Assembly (NCBI GenBank): GCA_027487675.1
Contig: JAIYDD010000009.1
Coordinates: 1 to 39,065, forward strand
Length of the DNA: 39,065 bases
DNA from: Acetobacteraceae bacterium
GTDB lineage: Bacteria > Pseudomonadota > Alphaproteobacteria > Acetobacterales > Acetobacteraceae
Reading direction: 5' to 3'
A program made the position numbers and the translations under genes. The notes under the pieces were generated by a model. It was not told where the DNA came from. It saw only the letters and a program-made list of their open reading frames with translations, and did no database searches. Below are positions 8,388 through 15,418 of this stretch, piece after piece. Each line of letters starts with the position of its first letter. Positions within the stretch are counted from its first letter, which is position 1.

Positions 8388-9233
8388 TCAATGCAGCTGC
8401 TGGCGCAGCTCCTCCACCAGGCCGCGCACCCGGGCCGATTGCGGCCCGTCCGGCGACAGCGCCAGGAAGCGTTCCAGGTGCTGGATGGCGGCGGCGATCT
8501 GGCCGATGCGCTGGTGCATCAGCCCGGCTTCCCGCCACAGCGGGGCGGCATCGGGGGCGAAGCGCAGCATGTCCGCGGTGCAGCCCAGCGCGCCTTCGAG
8601 GTCGCCGTCGCGCAGGCGGCGCAGCTTGATGTTGTTCTGCAGGCGCAGCAGCACGGCGCGCTTGCCCATCGGCGCCATGGCGCCGGGGCCGAGCTCCGCG
8701 CGGTCTCCCGCCACGCGCTTCAGCAGGGCGCGAAGCTCCCGCGCCTCCAGCGCCGTGCCGCCGGCGAAGACGTCCACCACCACCTGGCCGCGGCCCGAGA
8801 GTGCCACCAGGAAATGGCCGGGGAAGTCCACGCCATGCGCTTCCCACCCCGCCGCCTCCGCCGCGTGCAGCCAGAGAATGCCGAGCGCCACGGGCAGGCC
8901 GCGGCGCCGCTCGGCCACCTTGATCAGGTTGGCGTTGGAGAGGTCGTCATAGGTCTCGGCATCGCCGGCATAGCCGAAATCGGCGTGCAGCAGCCCGGCG
9001 AGCACGGCGCGGCGCCGCGCGAGGTTGCCGGCATCGGCCTCCGCGTCGTCCGCGGCGGCCTGCACGGCGGCGCGGGCGATGTCGGTCAGGTGCGCGGCCG
9101 CGGCGCGCCAGTCCGCGACCGGCGCATCGACGCGGGCGAGCTGCAGCGCGAGTGCCGCGATGTCCAGCTCCTCGTCGGGCAATTGGCCGGCCGCCTCGAG
9201 CGCGGCGCGGGCCTCGGCCAGCGGGTCCGTCAT
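8388..9233 (-). CDS. SirB1 family protein (transglutaminase-like core plus TPR)
   Basis: This encodes 281 residues, typical of the SirB1/YchA family. The central Transglut_core2 domain (about 40-185) contains NLIKVAERRRGLPVALGILW and GVDFPGHFLVAL, in the positions of the transglutaminase-like fold. The C-terminal part (about 190-275) is a short TPR-like helical repeat (DLEGALGCTADMLRFAPDA, then a second unit around HLERFLALSPDG). Members are widespread; their biochemical role is not established. It is the last gene of the hisF-hisE-GT87-HIT run on the minus strand, 31 bp after the HIT gene, so it is probably co-transcribed. It is convergent with the WecA-like gene, 65 bp apart. Confidence 0.85.
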   Translation of the reverse strand: MTDPLAEARAALEAAGQLPDEELDIAALALQLARVDAPVADWRAAAAHLTDIARAAVQAAADDAEADAGNLARRRAVLAGLLHADFGYAGDAETYDDLSNANLIKVAERRRGLPVALGILWLHAAEAAGWEAHGVDFPGHFLVALSGRGQVVVDVFAGGTALEARELRALLKRVAGDRAELGPGAMAPMGKRAVLLRLQNNIKLRRLRDGDLEGALGCTADMLRFAPDAAPLWREAGLMHQRIGQIAAAIQHLERFLALSPDGPQSARVRGLVEELRQQLH

Positions 9234-9264
9234 GGCGGGGACGTCGCGCTTCGGCGCGCCGCGG

Positions 9265-9651
9265 TCAAGCCTCCGCGCGGGGGACCATGCGGCCGATCCG
9301 CCGTCCGCCGAAGATGTGGACGTGGAAATGCGGCACTTCCTGGCCGCCATCCTCGCCCATGTTCGACAGGATGCGGTAGCCGCCCTCCTCCAGGCCGAGG
9401 CTGCGCGCCACCAGGCCGACGGCGCGCCAGAAGCCGGCGATCTCGGCATCGGTCGCGTTGGCGGTGAAGTCGGCGACCGAGACATAGGCGCCCTTGGGGA
9501 TCACCAGCACATGCACCGGCGCCTGCGGGGCGATGTCGTGGAAGGCGAGCGCATGGTCGTCCTCGTGCACGCGCTTGCAGGGGATCTCGCCGCGCAGGAT
9601 GCGGGCGAAGACGTTGCTGGGATCGTAGGGCGGCAGGCCGGTCACGCGCAT
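9265..9651 (-). CDS. HIT (histidine triad) family nucleotide-binding protein
   Basis: This encodes 128 residues, matching Hint/HinT-type proteins, which hydrolyse AMP- or GMP-linked amines. The histidine triad PHFHVHIFGG has His108, His110 and His112. The N-terminal ARILRGEIPCKRVHEDDHALAFHDI is the conserved beginning of the Hint fold. The gene lies on the same strand and 76 bp after GT87. A HIT gene at the end of hisE-containing operons is a known arrangement in alphaproteobacteria, so the context supports an ancestral his-operon position. The physiological substrate is not known from sequence. Confidence 0.93.
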   Translation of the reverse strand: MRVTGLPPYDPSNVFARILRGEIPCKRVHEDDHALAFHDIAPQAPVHVLVIPKGAYVSVADFTANATDAEIAGFWRAVGLVARSLGLEEGGYRILSNMGEDGGQEVPHFHVHIFGGRRIGRMVPRAEA

Positions 9652-9727
9652 CGGGGTCGGGTCCCTGTCCGGATGGGGCGCCCGGTTCTCGCCGGGCGGC
9701 GGCGGGCGCGCAAGGCGGGCGCGGCGC

Positions 9728-10915
9728 TCAGCCGGCGCGGCGCGCTCGGCGCAGCGCCAGCAGAAGCAGCAGCGCCGCCGCCGCCGGCACCGCGACCGGC
9801 GCCTTGGCAAGCGCGAACAGCAACGGCAGCGCCGAGGCCGCCAGCAGGCCGAGCGGCTCCCCGGGCAGGAAGCCGTCCCGCAGCCCGGCGCGGGCCAGGA
9901 AGGCCGCCGCCATGGCCAGCAGCGCCGCATCCGCCACGAAGGCATAGGGCGTGACGAGCAGGCCGGCGGCGATGGCGGCGGCCGCGCGCGCCTCGGCCGG
10001 GCCGCCCGCCCCGCGCCGCCACAGCGACAGCGCCGCCGCCGCGGCGGCGAGGGCCGCCGCCGCGTGCAGCGCCACCGCGAGGGCCTGGCTGCCGGTCCCG
10101 TGCAGCACCGCGCCATGCACCGAGCAGGCCGGCTCCGCGCCGCCGAAGTAGATGTCCCCCGTGGTGCCGATCGAGAACAGGAAGGCCAGCCACGCCTCCG
10201 CGCCGAACAGCAACAGGGACAGGGCCGCCATCGCCAGCGTCGTCGCCGCGGCGGCCAGGAAGCTGCGCCAGTGCCCGCCGGCGGCGAGCAGCAGCGGGAA
10301 GAGCAGGCCGAGATGCGGCTTGTAGGTCAGCAGGCCGAGCAGGATGCCGGCCAGGACCGGCCGCCGGTCGATCAGCGCCAGGCAGAGGCCGAGAAGCCCC
10401 GCCGCCAGCAGGCCGCTCTGGCCCAGCCAGACGCAGAACAGCGTGGCGGGGGCGGCGAAGCCGAGGGGCACCGCGGCCGGGTGCCCGAAGGCGCGCCACA
10501 GGCCGAGCGCATAGACCGCGGCGGTCCCGGCGATCCAGGTCGCGAAGGCCACCGCATAGGGAAGGGCCGAGAGCGGCGCCATCACGAGGAAGAAGGTCGG
10601 CGGGTTCAGCCAGCCGCCGGTGCCCGGCCCGCCCGCCGCACGCTGCAGGTCGAGCAGCACGCCCCAGTCATAGGCCTGCGCCGCCTCCCCCGCACGCGCC
10701 AGCCCGCCGGCGACGTAAAGCGGGACGAAATCAATGCCGGCCAGCCCGCCATCGGCCAGCACCGGCCATGCGCCCAGCTGGACGAGGCGGAGCAGGATCG
10801 CGGCGTAGACGGCGCAGAGCAGCGACGCCGGCAGCCAGGCGTACAGGGACACCCGCGGCGGCGGCGCGTCGCGGCGGGGCTCCCGCCCGGCATCGCCTGG
10901 CGGCGCGCCGGTCAC
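9728..10915 (-). CDS. GT87 / DUF2029 family integral membrane glycosyltransferase
   Basis: This encodes 395 residues with roughly ten to eleven membrane segments, starting with [19 protein letters not shown]. The first external loop has [14 protein letters not shown]; an Asp here is the conserved catalytic-base position of GT-C-type polyprenyl-phosphate mannosyltransferases such as Pim[21 protein letters not shown] and [15 protein letters not shown] are hallmarks of DUF2029. The GTG start at 10915 overlaps the hisE stop as GTGA. Such enzymes take sugar from a lipid-phosphate donor and add it to an acceptor in the periplasm. Its place between hisE and the HIT gene is unexpected and suggests insertion into the his operon. 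Donor and acceptor are unknown. Confidence 0.8.
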   Translation of the reverse strand: MTGAPPGDAGREPRRDAPPPRVSLYAWLPASLLCAVYAAILLRLVQLGAWPVLADGGLAGIDFVPLYVAGGLARAGEAAQAYDWGVLLDLQRAAGGPGTGGWLNPPTFFLVMAPLSALPYAVAFATWIAGTAAVYALGLWRAFGHPAAVPLGFAAPATLFCVWLGQSGLLAAGLLGLCLALIDRRPVLAGILLGLLTYKPHLGLLFPLLLAAGGHWRSFLAAAATTLAMAALSLLLFGAEAWLAFLFSIGTTGDIYFGGAEPACSVHGAVLHGTGSQALAVALHAAAALAAAAAALSLWRRGAGGPAEARAAAAIAAGLLVTPYAFVADAALLAMAAAFLARAGLRDGFLPGEPLGLLAASALPLLFALAKAPVAVPAAAALLLLLALRRARRAG

Positions 10916-11445
10916 GGCAGCTTGGTGGTCTGCGCCGCGCGGACGATCGCCTTGGGCCGCGCCGCCTTCTCCGCGATGCCGGACAGGCCCTGGCGGCGGG
11001 CGAGTTCCGCCCAGACCTCCTCCGGCCGGATGCCGGCATCCACCCAGACGACGACGAGGTGGTAGAGCAGGTCGGCGCTTTCCAGGATGGTGGCGGCGCG
11101 GTTGCCCTGCGTCGCCTCGATCACGCATTCCACCGCTTCCTCGCCCAGCTTCTGGGCGACCTTGGGCGTGCCGCGCGCCAGCAGCCTTGCGGAATGCGAA
11201 TGCTCGGTGTCGCCGGCGACGCGCCGCGCCTCCACCGTCTGCCACAGCGCGTCCAGGATCGCGGCTTCCGCCCCGGCCACCGCGAAGGGGGTCATGGCGC
11301 CGGCGGCGACATCGGCCGCGCGCCGGGCCGGCGGGGCTTCCGGCGCGGGGAGTCCCGGGGGCAGGGGCAGCTTCGCTTCGCGCCGCAGCGACTTCTTCTT
11401 GGCCTTGGGGCCGGGCTTCGCCGGGGGCTTGCCGTCCTTCGCCAT
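10912..11445 (-). CDS. hisE: Phosphoribosyl-ATP pyrophosphatase HisE
   Basis: This encodes 177 residues; typical HisE is about 105. The C-terminal 125 residues are a clear His[45 protein letters not shown] with the Glu residues that bind Mg2+, and [13 protein letters not shown]. It hydrolyses phosphoribosyl-ATP to phosphoribosyl-AMP, step two of histidine synthesis. An extra N-terminal ~50 residues are Lys/Pro/Ala-rich ([16 protein letters not shown]) and probably disordered. The ATG at 11445 shares one base with the hisF stop. A second in-frame ATG at 11295 would give a normal-length 127-residue protein, so either start is possible. No hisI is present in the window. Confidence 0.92.
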   Translation of the reverse strand: MAKDGKPPAKPGPKAKKKSLRREAKLPLPPGLPAPEAPPARRAADVAAGAMTPFAVAGAEAAILDALWQTVEARRVAGDTEHSHSARLLARGTPKVAQKLGEEAVECVIEATQGNRAATILESADLLYHLVVVWVDAGIRPEEVWAELARRQGLSGIAEKAARPKAIVRAAQTTKLP

Positions 11446-12215
11446 CAGGCTGCCTCCGCCAGCGGCCGCACCGGCAGCCCGGCCGCGGCCAGCGCCGCCT
11501 TGGCCTCGGCGATGCGCATCTCGCCATAGTGGAAGACGCTGGCGGCCAGCAGGCCGGTCGCGCCGACCCGCGCACCGTCCACGAAATGCGCCGCCGTGCC
11601 GACGCCGCCGGAGGCGACGATGGGCAGGCGCACCGCCGCCCGCACCGCCCGCAGCAGGTCGAGGTCGAAGCCCTGCTTGGTGCCGTCGCGGTCCATCGAG
11701 GTCAGCAGGATCTCCCCCGCGCCGCGCGCCTCGGCCTGGCGGGCCCAGGCCACCGCGTCCACGCCGGTCGGGCGGCGGCCGCCATGGGTGAAGATCTCCC
11801 ACCGCCCCTCCGCCACGCTTCGGGCGTCGATGGCCACCACGATGGCCTGGCTGCCGAAGGCCTCGGCGCCGGCGGTGACCAGCGCGGGGTCGGCGATGGC
11901 GGCGGAATTGACCGAGACCTTGTCGGCGCCGGCCAGCAGCAGCCTGCGCATGTCCTCCACGCTCCGCACCCCGCCGCCGACGGTGAGCGGGATGAAGACC
12001 TCGGCGGCGGTGCGGGAGACGACGTCGTACATCGTGTCGCGGTTCTCATGCGTCGCGCCGATGTCGAGGAAGGTGATCTCGTCCGCGCCTTCGCGGTCAT
12101 AGGCGCGGGCCTGTTCCACCGGGTCGCCGGCGTCGCGCAGCGCCACGAAGTTCACGCCCTTGACGACGCGGCCGTCCTTGACGTCCAGGCAGGGGATGAC
12201 GCGCAAGGCCAGCAC
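11445..12215 (-). CDS. hisF: Imidazole glycerol phosphate synthase cyclase subunit HisF
   Basis: This encodes about 256 residues, the normal HisF length. HisF is a TIM barrel that uses ammonia from HisH to convert PRFAR to imidazole glycerol phosphate and AICAR. Catalytic Asp residues sit in [14 protein letters not shown] (near residue 10) and in [15 protein letters not shown] (near residue 130). Phosphate-binding segments TVGGGVRS and VASGGVG are present. I prefer the GTG at 12215, which gives the family-typical N-terminus [11 protein letters not shown] and has GGGAG eight bases upstream; a second GTG at 12224 would add three residues. HisF is separated from hisA and hisH by the ptsN-mrp block but still couples to hisE. 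Confidence 0.95.
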   Translation of the reverse strand: MLALRVIPCLDVKDGRVVKGVNFVALRDAGDPVEQARAYDREGADEITFLDIGATHENRDTMYDVVSRTAAEVFIPLTVGGGVRSVEDMRRLLLAGADKVSVNSAAIADPALVTAGAEAFGSQAIVVAIDARSVAEGRWEIFTHGGRRPTGVDAVAWARQAEARGAGEILLTSMDRDGTKQGFDLDLLRAVRAAVRLPIVASGGVGTAAHFVDGARVGATGLLAASVFHYGEMRIAEAKAALAAAGLPVRPLAEAA

Positions 12216-12321
12216 CGGGGGCACTCCCAGGCGGACGGAGGGTCCGGTTTTCGGATCGGCGCGCGATGCTGCGCCGCGGCACGCTGATTGCGCCGGGCCC
12301 GCCGGGCGGTCAAGCGATGTT

Positions 12322-12348
12322 GCGCGCCCCGGCCGGGGCCGGGCGCGC
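12322..12348 (-). terminator. GC hairpin between mrpG and hisF
   Basis: GCGCGCCC at 12322-12329 pairs perfectly with GGGCGCGC at 12341-12348 around an 11-base loop. It lies 9 bp beyond the mrpG stop. No T-run follows, so it may only partly end mrp transcription before hisF. The rest of 12216-12356 shows no gene. Confidence 0.35.
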
Positions 12349-12356
12349 GCCGGGGG

Positions 12357-12725
12357 TCACTCGCGCGGCGGGGCCTCCGGCGCGGCGGCACCGGGCACCT
12401 GCGTGCTGCCCTCGGCGCGGTCGCGCTGCAGCGCGGCGCGGGCCAGCAGCATCAGCGTGACCGGCGTGGTGACGACGACGACGGCGGCGATCAGCACCTC
12501 GTGCAGCACCGGCCGCGTCTGCAGGACCGTGAAGAACAGCATGGAGCCGGCCAGGATCGCCCCGATGCCGAGCGTGGTGGCGAGCGTCGGCGCGTGCAGC
12601 CTCTCGTAGAAGCTGCGCAGCCGCAGCAGCCCGATCGAGCCGACCAGCCCGAGCGCGGCGCCGGCCAGCACCAGCAGCGCCACCGGCAGCGCCGCCCAGA
12701 GCGGGATGTCGGCTGAAGCGGTCAT
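12357..12725 (-). CDS. mrpG: Na+(K+)/H+ antiporter subunit G (MrpG/MnhG/PhaG)
   Basis: This encodes 122 residues with three membrane helices, as expected for MrpG. PVALLVLAGAALGLVGSIGLLRLRSFYERLHAPT is the signature first hairpin (LRLxxFYxRxHAPT). HEVLIAAVVVVTTPVTLMLLARAA is the third helix. The cytoplasmic tail of about 25 residues is Pro/Ala-rich. It is one small subunit of the seven-subunit complex. The start overlaps the mrpF stop (ATGA); it is the last gene of the operon. Confidence 0.95.
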   Translation of the reverse strand: MTASADIPLWAALPVALLVLAGAALGLVGSIGLLRLRSFYERLHAPTLATTLGIGAILAGSMLFFTVLQTRPVLHEVLIAAVVVVTTPVTLMLLARAALQRDRAEGSTQVPGAAAPEAPPRE

Positions 12726-13003
12726 TCGATGACCTCGCCGCGCATCAGGAACTTCGCCAGCGCCGCGGTGGCGACGAAGCCGAGCAGGGTGATCAGCAGC
12801 GCCGCCTCGAAGTAGTGGGTGCTGCCGGTGCGGATGCCGAAGACCAGCAGCAGCATCGCGGCGTTCACGTACAGCGTGTCGAGCGCCAGCACGCGGTCCT
12901 GCGCGCGCGGCCCGGCCAGCACGCGCAGCACCGCGCAGCCCATCGCCGCCGCCAGCAGCAGCTGCGCCGCCAGCAGCGACCAGGACAGGATCGCGGCGCT
13001 CAT
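12722..13003 (-). CDS. mrpF: Na+(K+)/H+ antiporter subunit F (MrpF/MnhF/PhaF)
   Basis: This encodes 93 residues with three membrane helices. The signature RVLAGPRAQDRVLALDTLYVN (residues about 27-47; family R-GPxxxDRxxAxDxxxxN) is intact, including the Asp residues that are conserved in the family. The C-terminal helix ALLITLLGFVATAALAKFL ends in a short charged tail. It is coupled by ATGA to both mrpE upstream and mrpG downstream. Confidence 0.95.
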   Translation of the reverse strand: MSAAILSWSLLAAQLLLAAAMGCAVLRVLAGPRAQDRVLALDTLYVNAAMLLLVFGIRTGSTHYFEAALLITLLGFVATAALAKFLMRGEVIE

Positions 13004-13491
13004 TCGAAGATCTCCATCAGCGGGCGCTCCCACCTGTCCTGGATGGTGCGGACCCAGGTCTCCTCGTCGACCATGTCGAGGACATGCATCAGCATGACCC
13101 CGGACCGCGCATCGTAGTCCACCCAGACGGTGCCGGGCGTCGCGGTCAGGATGCAGGCCAGCGCCGACAGCCCGCGCGGGTCGCGCATCCGGAGCGGCAC
13201 GGCGACGAAGCCGGCGCGGCGCGTCCCCGGCGGTGGGGGCCGGAGGATGATGCGCGCCACCGCGTTGTTCGACCGCACCACCTCCGCCAGGATCGCCGCC
13301 AGCAGCCCCGGCACGCCGCGCAGCCGGCCGAGCCGCCCGACCGGCATCCGCAGCCAGGCCAGCACCGCGCCGCCCGCCACCGCCAGCACCGCGCCGAGCA
13401 GGATGGCGCCGGGCGAGATGCTCCGGGCCAGCAGCAGCCACAGCAGCAGGAAGGCCAGCACCGGCAGGACGTAGGGCAGGCGCCGCCTCAT
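13000..13491 (-). CDS. mrpE: Na+(K+)/H+ antiporter subunit E (MrpE/MnhE/PhaE)
   Basis: This encodes 163 residues. Two closely spaced N-terminal membrane helices (LPYVLPVLAFLLLWLLLA and GAILLGAVLAVAGGAVLAWL) are followed by a cytoplasmic domain with VVRSNNAVARIIL and the family hallmark ILTATPGTVWVDYD near residue 125, then HVLDM. MrpE is required for assembly and activity of the antiporter complex. The ATG overlaps the mrpD stop (ATGA). Nothing in the sequence is unusual. Confidence 0.95.
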   Translation of the reverse strand: MRRRLPYVLPVLAFLLLWLLLARSISPGAILLGAVLAVAGGAVLAWLRMPVGRLGRLRGVPGLLAAILAEVVRSNNAVARIILRPPPPGTRRAGFVAVPLRMRDPRGLSALACILTATPGTVWVDYDARSGVMLMHVLDMVDEETWVRTIQDRWERPLMEIFE

Positions 13492-15077
13492 CCCCCGGCC
13501 CCCAGCACGCCGCCCAGATAGGCGCCCGGCGCGTGCAGCGCGCGGGCGGCGGCCAGCATGTAGTCCATCGCCGGCCCCGCCCCGACGGTCAGCCCGACGC
13601 AGAGCGCCAGCAGCAGGCCGATGGGCGCGATCTCCAGCAGGCTGACGCGCGGCACCGCGGCGGGGGGAGAGGCCCAGAAGACGTCGATCCCGGTGCGCAG
13701 CATCGCCACCAGCACCGCGAGCCCCGACAGGATCATCGCCGCCATGATCACCCAGGCGGTGGCGGCGACCGTCGCCTCCGGCGGGCCGAGCAGCGGCGCC
13801 AGCATGGCGAATTTCGCGAGGAAGCCCGACAGCGGCGGCAGCCCGGCCAGCAGCACCGCGCAGGCGGCGAAGCCAAGGCCGAGGATCGCGACCATGGCGG
13901 GGATCGCCACGCCCACCGCCTCCGGCTCCTGGAACTCGTCCTCGTCCTCGCGGGTGGCGAAGGCCTCCCGCGTCACGGCCAGCACGTCGGCGCCGATCTC
14001 CCGCCCGCGCTCCAGCAGCTCGACCAGCAGGAACAGCGCGCCGAGCGCGAGGACCGAGCTGGCCAGATAGAGCAGCGCGCCCCCCGTCACCGCCGCCTGC
14101 CCCGTCCCCACCGCCGCCAGCAGCGTGCCGGAGGAGACGAGCACGCTGGCCCCCGCCAGCCGCGGCAGGTTCTGCGCCGCCAGCACGGCGATGGCGCCGA
14201 AGGCCATGGTCAGCACCCCCGCCGCGGTCAGCACCGGCCCGCCGAAGCCGGCCGAGGCGCCGGCCTCCGGCCCGAACAGCAGCAGCCAGACGCGCAGCAC
14301 GGCATAGATGCCGACCTTGCTCAGGATGGACAGAATCGCCGCCGCCGGCGCGCTGGCGGCGGCATAGGTGCCGGGCAGCCAGAAGCCCAGCGGCCAGGAC
14401 GCCGCCTTGATGAGGAAGGCGACGCCCATCACGGCGAGCCCGGCTTCCAGCAGCGCGCGATCCTCCGCCGCCACGTCGCGCATCCGCGCCGCCAGCTCCG
14501 CCATGCCGAGCGTGCCGGAGATGCCGTAGACCACGCTGACGCCGACCAGGAACAGCAGCGAGGCCACCAGGTTGACCACGAGGTAGTGCAGCCCCGCCCG
14601 CACCCGCGCCGTGCCGGACCCGTGCAGCGCCAGGCCGTAGGAGGCGGCGAGCATCACCTCGAAGAAGACGAACAGGTTGAACAGGTCGCCGGTCAGGAAG
14701 GCGCCGTTCAGCCCCATCAGCTGGAACTGGAAGAGCGGATGGAAATTCGCCCCCGCCCGGTCCCACCGCGCCAGCGCGGCGACGAAGGCGGCGAAGCCCA
14801 GCACCGCGGAGAGCGCCAGCATCAGCGCCGAGAGGCGGTCGAGCACCAGCACGATGCCGAAGGCGGCCGGCCAGTCGCCGAGCCGGTAGATCCGCACCGT
14901 GGGCGTGTCCGCCATGCCCAGCAGCACGGCGGCCAGGGCCACCAGCCCGAGCGTGGAGAGAAGCCCGAGCGCCACGACGGGCCCGCGCCAGCGGTCGCCC
15001 GCCAGCACCATCGCCGCGCCCGCCAGCATCGGCAGCAGGATCGGCGCGATGACCAGGTGGTCGGACAGCGCGGTCAC
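13488..15077 (-). CDS. mrpD: Na+(K+)/H+ antiporter subunit D (MrpD/MnhD/PhaD)
   Basis: This encodes 529 residues with about fourteen membrane helices, related to the proton-pumping NuoM/NuoN subunits of complex I. Seen are FNLFVFFEVMLAASYGL with the essential Glu of helix 5 near residue 137, FLIKAASWPLGFWLPGTYAAA with the conserved helix-7 Lys (near 220), and SILSKVGIYAVLRV with a second conserved Lys (near 250). A charged loop with DEDEFQEPE (about 400) lies in the cytoplasm. The GTG start at 15077 overlaps the mrpC stop as GTGA. Together with MrpA it forms the likely proton and cation pathways. Confidence 0.95.
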   Translation of the reverse strand: MTALSDHLVIAPILLPMLAGAAMVLAGDRWRGPVVALGLLSTLGLVALAAVLLGMADTPTVRIYRLGDWPAAFGIVLVLDRLSALMLALSAVLGFAAFVAALARWDRAGANFHPLFQFQLMGLNGAFLTGDLFNLFVFFEVMLAASYGLALHGSGTARVRAGLHYLVVNLVASLLFLVGVSVVYGISGTLGMAELAARMRDVAAEDRALLEAGLAVMGVAFLIKAASWPLGFWLPGTYAAASAPAAAILSILSKVGIYAVLRVWLLLFGPEAGASAGFGGPVLTAAGVLTMAFGAIAVLAAQNLPRLAGASVLVSSGTLLAAVGTGQAAVTGGALLYLASSVLALGALFLLVELLERGREIGADVLAVTREAFATREDEDEFQEPEAVGVAIPAMVAILGLGFAACAVLLAGLPPLSGFLAKFAMLAPLLGPPEATVAATAWVIMAAMILSGLAVLVAMLRTGIDVFWASPPAAVPRVSLLEIAPIGLLLALCVGLTVGAGPAMDYMLAAARALHAPGAYLGGVLGAGG

Positions 15078-15418
15078 CGGTCGCGCTCCCGCCCGTCCAC
15101 ATGGTCGGTGCCGGTCAGGCCGCGGGCGGCCAGCAGCAGCACCAGCAGCAGCGCGGTGGTGGCGAAGCCGATGACGATGGCGGTCAGCACCAGCGCCTGC
15201 GGCAGCGGGTCGGCGAACTGGCCGAGGCTGCCTTCCTGCCCCCTCTCCAGGATGGCGGCCGCGCCGGTGCGCAGCCCGCCGGTCGAGAAGATGAACAGGT
15301 TCACGGCGTAGGACAGCAGCGCGAGCCCGATCGCCACCTGGAAGGTGCGCGGCCGCAGCAGCAGCCACACGCCCGACCCGGCGAGCACGCCGATCGCCAG
15401 GGCGACGACCAGCTCCAT
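15074..15418 (-). CDS. mrpC: Na+(K+)/H+ antiporter subunit C (MrpC/MnhC/PhaC)
   Basis: This encodes 114 residues, the usual MrpC length, with three membrane helices and homology to NuoK. The second helix has GLALLSYAVNLFIFSTGGL, the family's YxxNL(F/I) motif. DPLPQALVLTAIVIGFATTALLLVL is the third helix, with the conserved DPLPQALVLTAIVI. A short charged tail (DHVDGRERDR) ends the protein. The ATG shares one base with the mrpA stop codon (TGATG), so it is translationally coupled. Confidence 0.96.
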   Translation of the reverse strand: MELVVALAIGVLAGSGVWLLLRPRTFQVAIGLALLSYAVNLFIFSTGGLRTGAAAILERGQEGSLGQFADPLPQALVLTAIVIGFATTALLLVLLLAARGLTGTDHVDGRERDR

